Part shown: positions 26,835 through 38,040 of the stretch, in pieces
Layout of the letters: the number at the start of each line of letters is the position of its first letter
Numbering within the stretch: the stretch's first letter is position 1
DNA from: Neomoorella thermoacetica
Lineage (GTDB): Bacteria > Bacillota > DSM-521 > Neomoorellales > Neomoorellaceae
Assembly (NCBI RefSeq): GCF_001875325.1
Contig: NZ_MDDC01000013.1
Span: 34,236-98,235, forward strand
DNA: 64,000 nucleotides
Direction: 5' to 3'
Position numbers and translations under genes: made by a program
The notes under the pieces: model-generated
Seen by the model: only the letters and a program-made list of their open reading frames with translations
What the model was told of the DNA's origin: nothing
The model's database searches: none

Positions 26835-28121
26835 TTGCCGGCTGACCAGGTACCTCCAGGTGAACCAATGCATAAGATGCAGCGTAATCACGATAACCCA
26901 TTCCTGGAGGGATTGTCCGTGTGGCCGGTTTTACTGGCTTATTATACCGGAGCAGCGATGGCTGCAGGTGCCATGATCGCCTGGTCTGGTAACAAAAAAG
27001 TAACAGGCAGGCGAAAGATCATCCTCTTCCACCAGGAGAAACCCCTTCTCAGCTGCCGCGCCCTGTTGCAAAAGAGGGGCGGCCAGGTATTAAAGGAATT
27101 ACCCCTGGTGCATGCCCTGGTGGCCAGGATACCTGCAGAGGGGAGAGTAATTGAAGAACTGGGTTTACACCCTGACATTCGCCTGATTGAAGACGATTTT
27201 GAGGTTCACACGGTGGAGTTGCCTGCCTCCCGGATACAGCAGGAAAAACAGATAGTCCCCTGGGGCGTTGAGCGCATCGGCGCTCCGAAGGCCTGGCAGG
27301 TGGCTACCGGGAGAAGGGTCAAGGTGGCGGTCCTGGACACAGGCATTGATGCCGGGCATCCCGACCTGGCGGCCAACGTCCGCGGTACCCAGAATATAAA
27401 ATTTCCCGGCTGGCGTGCCGGGGACGGCAACGGCCACGGCACTCATGTAGCCGGGATTATTGCTGCCCTGAACAACAACTTAGGAGTAGTAGGGGTTGCG
27501 CCCCGGGCCGAGATTTATGGAGTGAAAATTTTTAACCGCCACGGTGACGGTTATATTTCCGATATCGTAGCCGGCCTGGACTGGGCGTTAAAAAATAAGA
27601 TGCAAGTAGTAAACATGAGCTTTGGCACCACCCGCCCCAGCCAGGCCCTGGAGGAGGCCGTCCGCAAATGTGTCCGGGCGGGAATGGTACTGGTTGCGGC
27701 GGCCGGGAACGAAGGCAGGGACGACAGTGTCATGTATCCGGCCCGCTATCCCGGGGTCATCGCTGTTTCGGCTATCGACAAAAATGATAACCTGGCCAGC
27801 TTTAGCAGCCGGGGACCGGAGGTAACGGTCGCTGCACCCGGGGTCGATATCCTATCTACTTACCCCGGGGGCAAGTACAGGACTATGAGCGGAACTTCCA
27901 TGGCCTGCCCCCACGCCGCAGGGGTGGCGGCCCTGATCCTGGCCCAGGACAGGCACCTGTCCGGCCGGCAGGTGGCCAGGATAATCTGCCGCACAGCCAT
28001 CAAGTTACCCGGCCTGTCACCCCGGGAACAGGGAGATGGGTTGGTCAACGCCACGGCCCTGGCGGCCGCAGCCCGCTTTATCGCAGCAAGGGGAACGGCA
28101 GACGAGGAGTCAGCCAGCTAA
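26835..28121 (+). CDS. Subtilisin-like serine protease (S8 family), membrane-anchored
   Basis: About 428 residues. An N-terminal hydrophobic helix (W-P-V-L-L-A-Y-Y-T-G-A-A-M-A-A-G) suggests a membrane anchor or uncleaved signal. An inhibitor-like propeptide (about 60-130) follows, then the catalytic domain with the Asp/His/Ser triad: D168 in A-V-L-D-T-G-I-D, H201 in G-H-G-T-H-V-A-G, S355 in S-G-T-S-M-A-C-P-H. The oxyanion Asn is N292 in A-A-G-N-E-G. TTG at 26835 with AAAAGGGGGG upstream is chosen; ATG 26868 is a close alternative. A shared terminator follows. Confidence 0.92.
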   Translation: MPADQVPPGEPMHKMQRNHDNPFLEGLSVWPVLLAYYTGAAMAAGAMIAWSGNKKVTGRRKIILFHQEKPLLSCRALLQKRGGQVLKELPLVHALVARIPAEGRVIEELGLHPDIRLIEDDFEVHTVELPASRIQQEKQIVPWGVERIGAPKAWQVATGRRVKVAVLDTGIDAGHPDLAANVRGTQNIKFPGWRAGDGNGHGTHVAGIIAALNNNLGVVGVAPRAEIYGVKIFNRHGDGYISDIVAGLDWALKNKMQVVNMSFGTTRPSQALEEAVRKCVRAGMVLVAAAGNEGRDDSVMYPARYPGVIAVSAIDKNDNLASFSSRGPEVTVAAPGVDILSTYPGGKYRTMSGTSMACPHAAGVAALILAQDRHLSGRQVARIICRTAIKLPGLSPREQGDGLVNATALAAAARFIAARGTADEESAS

Positions 28122-28148
28122 AAGCGTTGCCAATCCTATATTTTGGAG

Positions 28149-28175
28149 TAAACGACCGCGGGCACGGTCGTTTCT
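28149..28175. terminator. Terminator between convergent protease and cupin genes
   Basis: AAACGACCG and CGGTCGTTT form a perfect 9-base stem with a CGGGCA loop, followed by CTTCTT on the plus strand. It lies between the two convergent genes. Confidence 0.75.
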
Positions 28176-28185
28176 TCTTGTTGGA

Positions 28186-28530
28186 TCAGGAACGGATCAT
28201 GGTCAGGACCATTTTAAAGTTGGTGAGCGCCCGCAGGGCGTGGGGCTGGTTGGCGGGCATAATAACGGCCTCTCCTGGTTTTACATGGAGAGGATTGCCG
28301 GCGATGGTAATCTCCACTTCCCCGTCCAGCACGTGGACCAGGGCGTCGTAGGGTGCCGTATGTTCGCTCAGGCCCTGGCCGGCGGCGAAGGCGAAGAGGG
28401 TTACTGTACTCGCCTTTTTATCAATAATCGTCCGGCTGACGATAGAGCCCCCCTGGTAATCGACCAGCTCGCTTAAAACGGCCGCCCGGGCCTCAAGGGG
28501 CCTGCTCCCAGCCTGCTCTTTGTCCGGCAC
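28186..28530 (-). CDS. Cupin-domain protein
   Basis: A small single-cupin protein of 114 residues. The metal-binding motifs are partly visible: G-L-S-E-H-T-A-P-Y-D-A-L-V in motif 1, with G-E-V-E-I-T-I-A-G, and M-P-A-N-Q-P-H-A-L-R-A in motif 2. Such proteins often bind a metal or small ligand; the function here is unknown. The GTG at 28530 is chosen because GGAGGTG at 28539-28545 precedes it by 8 bases; an in-frame TTG at 28548 would overlap that site. It is convergent with the protease gene. Confidence 0.82.
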   Translation of the reverse strand: MPDKEQAGSRPLEARAAVLSELVDYQGGSIVSRTIIDKKASTVTLFAFAAGQGLSEHTAPYDALVHVLDGEVEITIAGNPLHVKPGEAVIMPANQPHALRALTNFKMVLTMIRS

Positions 28531-28626
28531 TATTTCATGCACCTCCAATTTATTGTTATATTTTTACTGGTTATTATACCACCGGGAAGGTTCGATAAAA
28601 TAGCGAGGGATTGAACCAGCCGGAGC

Positions 28627-28673
28627 GGTTGCGGTACCGGCTATGGCCTGTAGCCACTCAGGCAAAATTTGCC
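28627..28673 (+). repeat. Direct repeat, copy 1
   Basis: A 47-base sequence starting GGTTGCGGTACCGGC and ending CAGGCAAAATTTGCC, 43/47 identical to 30179-30225 in the same orientation. On the minus strand both copies can encode I-L-P-E-W-L-(Q/R)-A-(I/M)-A-G-T-A-T. They may be remnants of a gene end. The surrounding gap (28549-28991) contains no supported gene. Confidence 0.65.
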
Positions 28674-28991
28674 TAAAGCCCCGGCGGAAAATAATGGCCA
28701 AACATCCCCGGCGTTTAGCCGCGAACCGGATGAATTTGGTCCCAACCAATTCTGGAAAACAGAAAAGCAAAAATTTATACATCAAAGAAGGAAAATTTTA
28801 ACGCGTAACGAATCAATAATCTATACGGTATTATAATCTGCGCTCTGCAGGGCTGAGCTCTATCCGCAGCTTGCTCATAAACAGGCTTGATAACAAAGCC
28901 TTACAAGGCCTTTCATCAGACCCCCGGGGCCTATACGGCTTCAGTGCAAGTACAAAGAATATGTCTAATCCACCTGAGGAAGGAGAAACCT

Positions 28992-29827
28992 TTGGTGAGC
29001 ACCCATGAAAGCCTCCTGGCCGAGATAGCTGAAGTTTTGCCTATTATCTCTGAGCTTCTGCAGGGCACGGTTTACCTTTCAGACGGCGAAAAATTTATCG
29101 CCGTCGCCGAATACGAGGGGCCAGTAAAGCTCCTGGCTAATCCTGGCGACCCTATTCCTGAGGGAACAGTGGAAAAGAAAGCGCTGGTAGAAGGTAAACG
29201 CGCCCAACGCCTGATCCACAAACACAAGTCACCCTATGGCGTCGGCTTTGCCGGCTACTGCATACCTCTAAAGGAAAACGGCAGGATCGTCGGTACCCTT
29301 TCCTTTGTAAGGGAGACAAGCCATGTAGATCTTTTGCTGGAGCTTTCCGAGGGGCTCGAGGATGCCGCCAGGACGTTAACCTCCGTGAGCGTAGAGGTGG
29401 CAGAGAACGCCACCCGCATGGCCAGTTCTGTCCAAGAGGTCTCGGCCACCGGGCAGGAGGTAGAAAGGTACGCTAGTGCGGCTGACCAGGCTACAGAGCT
29501 CATAGGAGAGGTGGCAGAACAGACCCACCTCCTGGGCCTTAACGCGGCCATAGAAGCCGCGCGCGCCGGGGACAACGGTAGAACCTTTACAGTCATAGAG
29601 AGGAGATAAGAAAGCTGGCTAAAACTGTAAAGGAAGGAGCTTCTCAAATAGCCAGGGGCCTGCACCAGCTCGTCACCACAGCCCAGCTTACCTCTTCTAT
29701 GTCCCAAGAGCTGGCAGGGCTAGCGGAAAAACAAGCTGCCGTCTCCGAAGAGTTAGCCAGTCTCGCCCAGGAGCTGCGGACGCGGACGGCTAGAATTGCA
29801 GAAGCAGCCAGGTCCTCCTGGTCGTGA
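28992..29827 (+). pseudogene. Cytosolic chemoreceptor gene with a one-base frameshift
   Basis: A soluble methyl-accepting protein with no membrane segment. An N-terminal sensor region (about 90 residues, with G-T-V-Y-L-S-D-G-E and G-V-G-F-A-G-Y-C-I-P-L) precedes the signalling coiled coil. The tip reads [19 protein letters not shown] and then hits a stop at 29607-29609. Losing one base near 29600 explains this: the expected A-E-E-I-R-K-L-A continues in the next frame to a TGA at 29825-29827. GGAAGGAG supports a TTG 28992 or GTG 28995 start. A sequencing error cannot be excluded. Confidence 0.8.
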
Positions 29828-30178
29828 TCTGCAGGTAATTACCAGGGGATATATAGAAAAATAAGCAATAGTAAAATAAATCTATAAAAGCAGCATAATG
29901 AGTGCCTTTTTCCGTAGTTATTTTTGGATGGCATATAATTGTCGCCAGGATGTTTCGCCCTTATAATCTCCGGGAATTCAGCGTGGTCAAATTGCGGAAG
30001 CCAAACTGCATTTAATTGCGAAAATATACGCATAAAACAGGGTCGAAGCGGAGGAAGAGGAGAGCAATAGGGTGGGATTAGGGGTTTAGCATAATTTAAC
30101 TCCGGGATTGCCATGACAACTATTCCTGGACGGGGGACGCAGAAATAGGCAAAAAGATAATGAAAAATTGAACCGCCC

Positions 30179-30225
30179 GGTTGCGGTACCGGCCATGGCC
30201 CGTAACCACTCAGGCAAAATCTGCC
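30179..30225 (+). repeat. Direct repeat, copy 2
   Basis: Matches 28627-28673 at 43 of 47 positions, same orientation. It lies just past the 3' end of the minus-strand gene at 30233. The two copies bracket about 1.5 kb holding the broken chemoreceptor gene. The interval 29828-30178 is otherwise AT-rich with no supported gene. Confidence 0.65.
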
Positions 30226-30232
30226 GGCTATA

Positions 30233-31651
30233 TCAGGAGAGAAAGCAGTTCCTGGCCCGGGCGGCCAGGGGGATGCCCAGGGCCCTGGCTGTTACGGGGT
30301 CCAGGGCGGCCAGGTCGGACTTGTTGACCTGCCTGACGGACTTTTTGCCCAGGGCGCGTACGCCTTCCATGATTTCAGCGTTACAGGACTTTAAGAAATT
30401 GGCCAGATTGCGGGCCGCCTTTTCTTCATCCAGCCGATCCTGGTAGCGGCCCCGGGCAAAGACTACCTGGAGCGGGGGTTCCCAGGGCATGGCCTTTAAG
30501 ACCTGGGTGTGGGTGAGGGCGAAGAGGGCCATGGTACCGATGTAGACGGCGTCGGCTCCCAGGGCCAGGATTTTTAAAAAGTCGCCCGGGGTCACCAGCC
30601 CGCCGCCGGCAATCAGGCTTACCCTGTCTTTTACCCCCTGTTTTTTTAGAAAAGTGGCCGCGCGATTGACGGCATAGACCGTGGGCACGCCAAAGTCATC
30701 CTGGATGATGGGCGGTGAGCCCTTGGAGGCCCCGCCGGCTCCATCTATGGCAATAAAGTCGACGCCTGCTTCCAGGAGGATGGCCAGGTCCCTCTCCAGG
30801 TCATTGCCGGCGCCGATTTTAGCGCCAATGGGGACGCCCCCGGTCAGGCGACGTAACCTGGTGACCAGGGGTGGCAGGTCTTTTTTAGGATCTTTGATAC
30901 CGGGCATGCGGGCATGGGTAACAGCCGCCTGGCCGGGCTTGAGCCCGAGGAGGCGACGGCCTTTGGGAGGTATATCCTCATAATTGGTGCTGTGGCCCAG
31001 GCCAGCGATGGCTGCCTGGCCGAACTGAATTTCCACCATGTCGGCCTGTTTGAGCAGGCGGGGGTTGTAATTCCAACCCCCGCGGTTGTACTGGACGATA
31101 AGGTGGCTGGCAGCCTGCCTTTCGGAAGGCAATAAAGGCCCTTCGCCGGTATTAGTGGCGGTGCCGGCCAGGCTGGCCCCCCTGGCCAGGGCTATCTTGG
31201 CCTTTTCGCTTAAGGCCAGTCCATAGGCCATACCGGAGACGATGATCGGCATGCTTATTTTCAGGGGCCTGGCTGCCCGGGGCCCCAGGGTTACCTTTGT
31301 ATCAACGGGAACACTCTCCTCAACAGGGAGCTTTGCCAGCTGCGCCAGGTTAAAAACAAGGCCGTCTGTTCCGGGGAAACGCCAGGGGCTGCCAAAAGGC
31401 CTCTCGAGGAGTTTCCCCTCCTGGGCACGCAAATTGGTCTCAACAATTTTCTGGAGACCGGTACGGTTTGCGGCCGAGACAAACTCCCAGAAATTCTCTT
31501 CATAGGGATCGGTCATCACGGTCTTAAGGAAAGAATCGTGAATGCGGTTCAGCAGGGGGCGGCTGAAAAGCCATAGCCCCAGACAGGTCAGGCCGGCCGA
31601 ACCCAGGGCTACTTTCCAGAGGTTGGTATTCCCGGCTTTTCGATTTCCCAT
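30233..31651 (-). CDS. FMN-binding glutamate synthase-like protein
   Basis: A 472-residue protein of the GltB central/FMN domain family. An N-terminal hydrophobic segment (about 12-30) suggests membrane association. The TIM-barrel core has P-I-I-V-S-G-M-A-Y-G, then G-A-K-I-G-A-G-N-D, D-F-I-A-I-D-G-A-G-G-A-S-K-G-S-P and L-I-A-G-G-G-L, which bind FMN and substrate in the family. The glutaminase and ferredoxin domains of full glutamate synthase are absent, and the iron-sulfur cysteine pattern is not evident. The substrate is uncertain. A standalone gene with GGAACGGAG upstream. Confidence 0.85.
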   Translation of the reverse strand: MGNRKAGNTNLWKVALGSAGLTCLGLWLFSRPLLNRIHDSFLKTVMTDPYEENFWEFVSAANRTGLQKIVETNLRAQEGKLLERPFGSPWRFPGTDGLVFNLAQLAKLPVEESVPVDTKVTLGPRAARPLKISMPIIVSGMAYGLALSEKAKIALARGASLAGTATNTGEGPLLPSERQAASHLIVQYNRGGWNYNPRLLKQADMVEIQFGQAAIAGLGHSTNYEDIPPKGRRLLGLKPGQAAVTHARMPGIKDPKKDLPPLVTRLRRLTGGVPIGAKIGAGNDLERDLAILLEAGVDFIAIDGAGGASKGSPPIIQDDFGVPTVYAVNRAATFLKKQGVKDRVSLIAGGGLVTPGDFLKILALGADAVYIGTMALFALTHTQVLKAMPWEPPLQVVFARGRYQDRLDEEKAARNLANFLKSCNAEIMEGVRALGKKSVRQVNKSDLAALDPVTARALGIPLAARARNCFLS

Positions 31652-31844
31652 TTGACGCTCCGTTCCTTGGTGGGTAATGTATTATCAGTATTTGCACCCT
31701 GTATTTAAAATATCCAAAAACCCAGCAAAATCAAGGCCGGCCGGGATTTGACAAAATAAGGGAGTCCGAAATAGTCCAGATGAAAACCTAGCATTTCAAG
31801 GCTTCGGAAACGAAAGGCAGCAAGCGGTTTTAGAAGGGTTATGT

Positions 31845-31968
31845 TATAATGGTTGATTTTTCCTGGAAAACTCCTGGGAAGAAGAGGGCAAAATTGCTGG
31901 CAAAGAGCCGCACGGCTCCGGCAAGTTATAATAACAAGGCCCGCCCCGGTGGATAAGGCGGGCCTTTT
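31845..31968 (+). ncRNA. Possible small RNA with its own promoter and terminator
   Basis: An extended -10 (ATGTTATAAT, TATAAT at 31845-31850) is followed by about 110 bases ending in a strong terminator hairpin (AAGGCCCGCC 31936-31945 with GGCGGGCCTT 31957-31966, then TT). Between them TTGCTGG...CCGGCAA encloses GAGCCGCACGGCTC, a two-part hairpin (about 31894-31925). No open frame with a ribosome site fits, and no -35 box is clear. I do not recognise the RNA family. It could also be a leader whose gene has been lost. Confidence 0.45.
31936..31968 (+). terminator. Intrinsic terminator of the possible small RNA
   Basis: Ten-base perfect stem with an 11-base loop, ending in TTTT. Confidence 0.8.
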
Positions 31969-31993
31969 CCTGAATTTACGGCCAGCGAAAAAA

Positions 31994-32160
31994 TCATTGC
32001 TCCAATTGTTTCTTCAGAGCGTTTATCTCTTCCGGGGCAAGCCCAGTGGCTTTGATAATAGTATCAATGTCAACATTGAGCTCATCTAAAACCAGACCAC
32101 ATAATTTCCTCCCAAAACGGAGACAATACTTGTCAGGCAAATTTCTTCGCCAAAAATTTA
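31994..32160 (-). pseudogene. C-terminal remnant of an Rpn/PD-(D/E)XK-type transposase-like protein
   Basis: The minus strand reads D-K-Y-C-L-R-F-G-R-K-L-C-G-L-V-L-D-E-L-N-V-D-I-D-like residues, then T-G-L-A-P-E-E-I-N-A-L-K-K-Q-L-E-Q and a stop at 31994-31996. This resembles the C-terminal tail of Rpn-family recombination-promoting nucleases. No start or nuclease core is present, so it is a fragment. The family assignment is from memory of such tails. Confidence 0.45.
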
Positions 32161-32181
32161 TTTTCAGGAGGAGATTTACAA

Positions 32182-32754
32182 ATGGCCGCCCATTACGGAG
32201 CCCACGAGGTAATGGAGGTTCACGAGGTTTTAAGTGACACCATCGACGGCATCAATCAGTTCCAGCTCTACCGCCCCCATATCAGGGACCAGCAGCTCCG
32301 GGGCATCCTGGATAAGCAGATTCAATTTATGACCCGGGAATACAACAATATGGTCCAGGCCATCAACCAGCGGGGCATGAGCCAGGCGGTGCCCTACCGT
32401 CCCGTGAGGAACGCCAGTCCTGTGTACGGCCTGGACAATCCGGGCACCATGACGCCAAATTCCTCCTTAAACGAGATGGACGACCGGGACGTGGCCAGCG
32501 GCATGCTGGGGTGCCACAAGTCTTCGGCCACCATGCGGATGATAGCCGCCCTGGAGTGTGCTGACCCCGAACTGCGGCATATGATCCAGCAGGGGGCTAT
32601 CAATTGTGCCGAACAGGCCTACGAAGTGTGGCAGTATATGAACCAGAAGGGGTATTACCAGGTGCCGACCATGCAAGAAATGACCACCAGCACCATGATG
32701 AATACTTATTCCCCGGCTACTACGGGCGAGGTAAGGTCCCACCAATTCCAATAA
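32182..32754 (+). CDS. Spore coat protein, CotF-like
   Basis: A 190-residue protein with the helix-bundle pattern of CotF/coat-associated proteins: an N-terminal region with H-E-V-M-E-V-H-E-V-L-S-D-T-I-D-G-I-N and a second half with R-D-V-A-S-G-M-L-G-C-H-K and C-A-D-P-E-L-R-H-M-I, ending Q-A-Y-E-V-W-Q-Y-M-N-Q-K-G-Y-Y. Gln, Met and Tyr are frequent, as in coat proteins. AGGAGGAG precedes the ATG at 32182. It has its own terminator at 32794. The remainder of the 31652-32181 gap holds the small RNA candidate and the Rpn remnant. Confidence 0.82.
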   Translation: MAAHYGAHEVMEVHEVLSDTIDGINQFQLYRPHIRDQQLRGILDKQIQFMTREYNNMVQAINQRGMSQAVPYRPVRNASPVYGLDNPGTMTPNSSLNEMDDRDVASGMLGCHKSSATMRMIAALECADPELRHMIQQGAINCAEQAYEVWQYMNQKGYYQVPTMQEMTTSTMMNTYSPATTGEVRSHQFQ

Positions 32755-32793
32755 GCAAAAAACTGTTTGCAGGTAGACGGCGATGAATGATAA

Positions 32794-32827
32794 CCCCTGG
32801 AGTTATTAAATTCTCCAGGGGCTTTTT
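32794..32827 (+). terminator. Intrinsic terminator after the coat protein gene
   Basis: CCCCTGGAG and CTCCAGGGG around a 10-base loop, followed by CTTTTT. Confidence 0.9.
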
Positions 32828-32949
32828 ATAGCCGGGCGTATTCGGCGGGAAGACAAAAACATCCAGGGAAATCCGGCGATTCCCGGCAGGTTAGCAGTAC
32901 CGGTACCGCCCGCGCCAGGCAAGGAGAATATCATAGAGGAAGCCCCGGC

Positions 32950-33507
32950 CTACCCGGAGCTTCCTTTGCTGATGGGTGGGTTGAGGTTCATTTTTAAAAG
33001 TTGAGCCAGCATGCGGCCGGTAAAGATTTGAAATTCCTGGGTCTGGATGAGGTTCCACATTAGCTGGAGGGAGGAAGCAGGCAGGGGCATACCGGCGGGG
33101 GCACCGGTATCGCCGGCCGGTTTAATCCCCATTTCTGCTTCCAGGGTGCTTTTTGTGACATTGAGGATGTTGTCGGCTGTAGTGATGCCCATATCAGCAT
33201 AGCTGAGGAAGGTGCGAATCCTCTCGATCCAGCCCTGCAGCTGGGCCAGGAACTGGTCAATGCTACCATTGAGGAGAGCTTCCTGGAACAGGGCCTGGCT
33301 CCGCGCAGCCAGGGTCAGGGTCTCTCCCCGGGGCCGGGTAGCGCCGGCGGCTCCTTCCTGTCCTGGTTCATCACTGCTGTCCTTAAAGAAGCCGGAGGTG
33401 TCGGATGCGTCTTCCGCCTCCTGCTGGCTGCTGCTGGCTTTTAGGAGGCAGGAGTTTACTTCCGGTTTTTCTTGACCTGGCGGGTCGCTGTTCAGCCGGG
33501 TTTCCAT
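32950..33507 (-). CDS. Hypothetical protein, about 185 residues
   Basis: Not recognised. The N-terminal third is acidic and low-complexity (Ser, Glu, Gly, Asp) and probably disordered. The C-terminal two thirds are helical, with Q-A-L-F-Q-E-A-L-L-N-G-S-I-D-Q-F-L and a terminal F-Q-I-F-T-G-R-M-L-A-Q-L-L. No signal peptide or membrane helix. The ATG at 33507 follows GGAGAGGTG; an in-frame ATG at 33552 after AGGAAGGTG is an alternative. It diverges from pcrA. No function can be inferred. Confidence 0.6.
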   Translation of the reverse strand: METRLNSDPPGQEKPEVNSCLLKASSSQQEAEDASDTSGFFKDSSDEPGQEGAAGATRPRGETLTLAARSQALFQEALLNGSIDQFLAQLQGWIERIRTFLSYADMGITTADNILNVTKSTLEAEMGIKPAGDTGAPAGMPLPASSLQLMWNLIQTQEFQIFTGRMLAQLLKMNLNPPISKGSSG

Positions 33508-33641
33508 GAGCTTCACCTCTCCTTTTTCAACCTGCTGCATTATATGCATCACCTTCCTGGAAGGGGAAAAAGAAGACCGGTTCCTTGCAGGTTTTTTGGC
33601 TGCCGGGGCGAATATAACCAGGGCTTAGGAGTGTGAAGGTA

Positions 33642-35822
33642 TTGACAGATTTTATGGCTTTACTCAACGGTCCCCAGCAGGAGGCCGTCAAGCACCGGGG
33701 CACACCCCTCCTGGTCCTGGCCGGAGCCGGCAGCGGCAAGACCCGGGTCCTTACTTACCGGGTGGCGGCCCTGATTCAGGAGGGTGTTCGCCCGGAAAAC
33801 ATCCTCGCGGTTACCTTTACCAATAAAGCGGCCCGGGAAATGAAGGAACGCCTGGAGGGCCTGGTAGGGGAGGCGGCCCGGGACCTCTGGGTCAGCACCT
33901 TCCATTCCGCCTGTGTCCGTATCCTGCGGCGGGAAGCCAGCCTCCTCGGTTATCGGCCGAATTTCGTCATCTACGATACCGACGACCAGCAGGCGGCCCT
34001 CAAAGAGGTCTTAAAAGAGCTAGACCTGGATGATAAAAAATACCCGCCTCGTTCCCTGGCCCATGTCATCAGCATGGCCAAGAACGACCTGCAGACGCCG
34101 GAACGTTTCCTGGACGGCGCGGCCACCTTCCGGGAGCAACAACACGGGAAGATTTACAGCCGTTACCAGGAGAAGCTGCGGGAATTAAACGCCATGGACT
34201 TTGACGATCTTATCATGCAAACGGTCTTTCTCTGGCAGCAGAATCCCCTGGTATTACGTTACTACCAGCAGCGCTGGCAGCATATCCTGGTGGACGAGTA
34301 CCAGGATACCAACCACGCCCAGTACATCCTGGTGCGTCTCCTTGCCGGTAAGGGGGACAACCTCTGCGTCGTCGGCGACCCGGATCAGGGTATCTACGGC
34401 TGGCGGGGGGCTGATATCGGAAACATACTGGCCTTTGAGGAGGACTTCCCCCGGGCCCGGGTGATTCTCCTGGAGGAAAACTACCGGTCCACCCGGCCCA
34501 TCCTCCAGGCCGCCAATGCCGTTATCCAGCATAATGAGGGGCGCCGGGAGAAACGCCTCTGGACGCGGCGGCAGGAAGGAGAGCTGTTGCACCTGTACCG
34601 GGCCGCTGATGAGCGGGATGAAGGGCGGTTCATCGCCGGCGAGGTTTACCGCCGGCACCAGCAGGAGGGGCGGCCCTTCAGCGACTTTGCCGTCCTCTAC
34701 CGCACCCATGCCCAGTCCCGGGCCCTGGAAGAGGCCTTTATGCAGGCCGGCGTCCCCTATGAGGTTGTCGGCGGCCTGAAGTTCTACCAGCGCAAGGAGA
34801 TTAAGGATATCCTGGCCTACCTGCGGGTAATTGCCAACCCGGACGATAGTCTCAGCCTGCTGCGGGTTATCAATGTTCCCCGGCGCGGTATCGGCGAGGC
34901 CACCCTGGCCAGGCTGGAAGCCGCCGCTGCCAGCGAGGGGGAGAGCCTTTACCGGGTCCTGGAGCGGGTGGACACCATCCCCGGCATCCCGGCCCGGGGC
35001 CGGCAGGCGCTGCGGGAACTGGTGGCGATGCTGGATAACCTGCGCCGGCAGCAGGAAAAATTAACGGTGACGGACCTGGTAGCCACCATCTTAAAAGAGA
35101 CGGGTTATCAGGCGGAACTGGAGGCCGAGCGGACTCCCGAGGCCCAGGCCCGGCTGGAGAACTTGAAGGAGTTTCAGACGGTGACCCGGAGCTACGACCA
35201 GGGCAATCCGGAACCATCCCTGGGAGATTTCCTCACCCAGGTAGCCCTGGTGGCGGAGAGTGACACCTATAGCGGCAATGCTGCGGTGGCCTTGATGACC
35301 ATGCACACGGCCAAGGGACTGGAGTTCCCGGTGGTCTTCCTGGCCGGCCTGGAAGAGGGGGTTTTTCCCCATTTTCGCTCCCTGGACGACCCGGCGGAGA
35401 TGGAAGAAGAACGGCGGCTCTGCTATGTGGGCATGACCCGGGCCAGGGAGGTCCTGTATCTCACCCATGCCTGGACCCGTAACCTTTACGGCAGCACCAT
35501 GAGCAATCCTCCTTCCCGGTTCCTGGATGAGATACCGGCCGGCTTGATCCAGGGTGGAGAAACCGGCCTGCGGTCCCGGGGTCTTATCAGGGCCGGAGAG
35601 GAACGGGATGACCGGGACCGGCCAATCCGGCGCCAGCCGGCACCGGCAAAGAGCACCCGGGCATCCTGGCAGGTGGGGGACAAGGTCCGGCACGACGCCT
35701 GGGGCCTGGGCGTCATAGTGAAAATCAGCGGCGAAGGCGATGACGCTATCATCAGCGTCGCCTTCCCCGAGCGGGGCATCAAGCAGCTGGCTGTAGCCTA
35801 CGCCCCGGTCAGGAAGGTTTAA
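33642..35822 (+). CDS. pcrA: ATP-dependent DNA helicase PcrA/UvrD
   Basis: Superfamily 1A 3'-5' helicase for repair and replication restart. About 726 residues, the normal length. Motif Q (N-G-P-Q-Q-E-A-V), Walker A A-G-A-G-S-G-K-T-R, motif II V-D-E-Y-Q-D-T-N, motif III G-D-P-D-Q-G-I-Y-G-W-R-G-A and motif VI Y-V-G-M-T-R-A-R are all present. The C-terminal tail ends in the Tudor-like W-Q-V-G-D-K-V-R-H segment typical of PcrA. TTG at 33642 is preferred because TTAGGAG lies 10 bases before it; GTG 33633 and ATG 33654 are alternatives. Confidence 0.95.
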   Translation: MTDFMALLNGPQQEAVKHRGTPLLVLAGAGSGKTRVLTYRVAALIQEGVRPENILAVTFTNKAAREMKERLEGLVGEAARDLWVSTFHSACVRILRREASLLGYRPNFVIYDTDDQQAALKEVLKELDLDDKKYPPRSLAHVISMAKNDLQTPERFLDGAATFREQQHGKIYSRYQEKLRELNAMDFDDLIMQTVFLWQQNPLVLRYYQQRWQHILVDEYQDTNHAQYILVRLLAGKGDNLCVVGDPDQGIYGWRGADIGNILAFEEDFPRARVILLEENYRSTRPILQAANAVIQHNEGRREKRLWTRRQEGELLHLYRAADERDEGRFIAGEVYRRHQQEGRPFSDFAVLYRTHAQSRALEEAFMQAGVPYEVVGGLKFYQRKEIKDILAYLRVIANPDDSLSLLRVINVPRRGIGEATLARLEAAAASEGESLYRVLERVDTIPGIPARGRQALRELVAMLDNLRRQQEKLTVTDLVATILKETGYQAELEAERTPEAQARLENLKEFQTVTRSYDQGNPEPSLGDFLTQVALVAESDTYSGNAAVALMTMHTAKGLEFPVVFLAGLEEGVFPHFRSLDDPAEMEEERRLCYVGMTRAREVLYLTHAWTRNLYGSTMSNPPSRFLDEIPAGLIQGGETGLRSRGLIRAGEERDDRDRPIRRQPAPAKSTRASWQVGDKVRHDAWGLGVIVKISGEGDDAIISVAFPERGIKQLAVAYAPVRKV

Positions 35823-35874
35823 GCACTGGTAACCCATGGGAGCCATTTATGAAGGCGCGCCGCTGCTGTCTTGA

Positions 35875-38008
<2,134 letters not shown>

Positions 38009-38040
38009 CAATTGGCCGTTAAAAGATTGGGGTTGAAAAA

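Noticed and set aside
28564..28785. 73-residue minus-strand frame containing the direct repeat
   Set aside because: No ribosome site or homology; the repeat-derived peptide also occurs at 30179-30225, so it is a fragment at most.
29839..30114. 91-residue minus-strand frame
   Set aside because: AT-rich intergenic sequence without ribosome site or protein-like pattern.
31853..32089. 78-residue plus-strand frame
   Set aside because: Runs through the terminator hairpin at 31936-31968 and the Rpn remnant, so it is not a gene.
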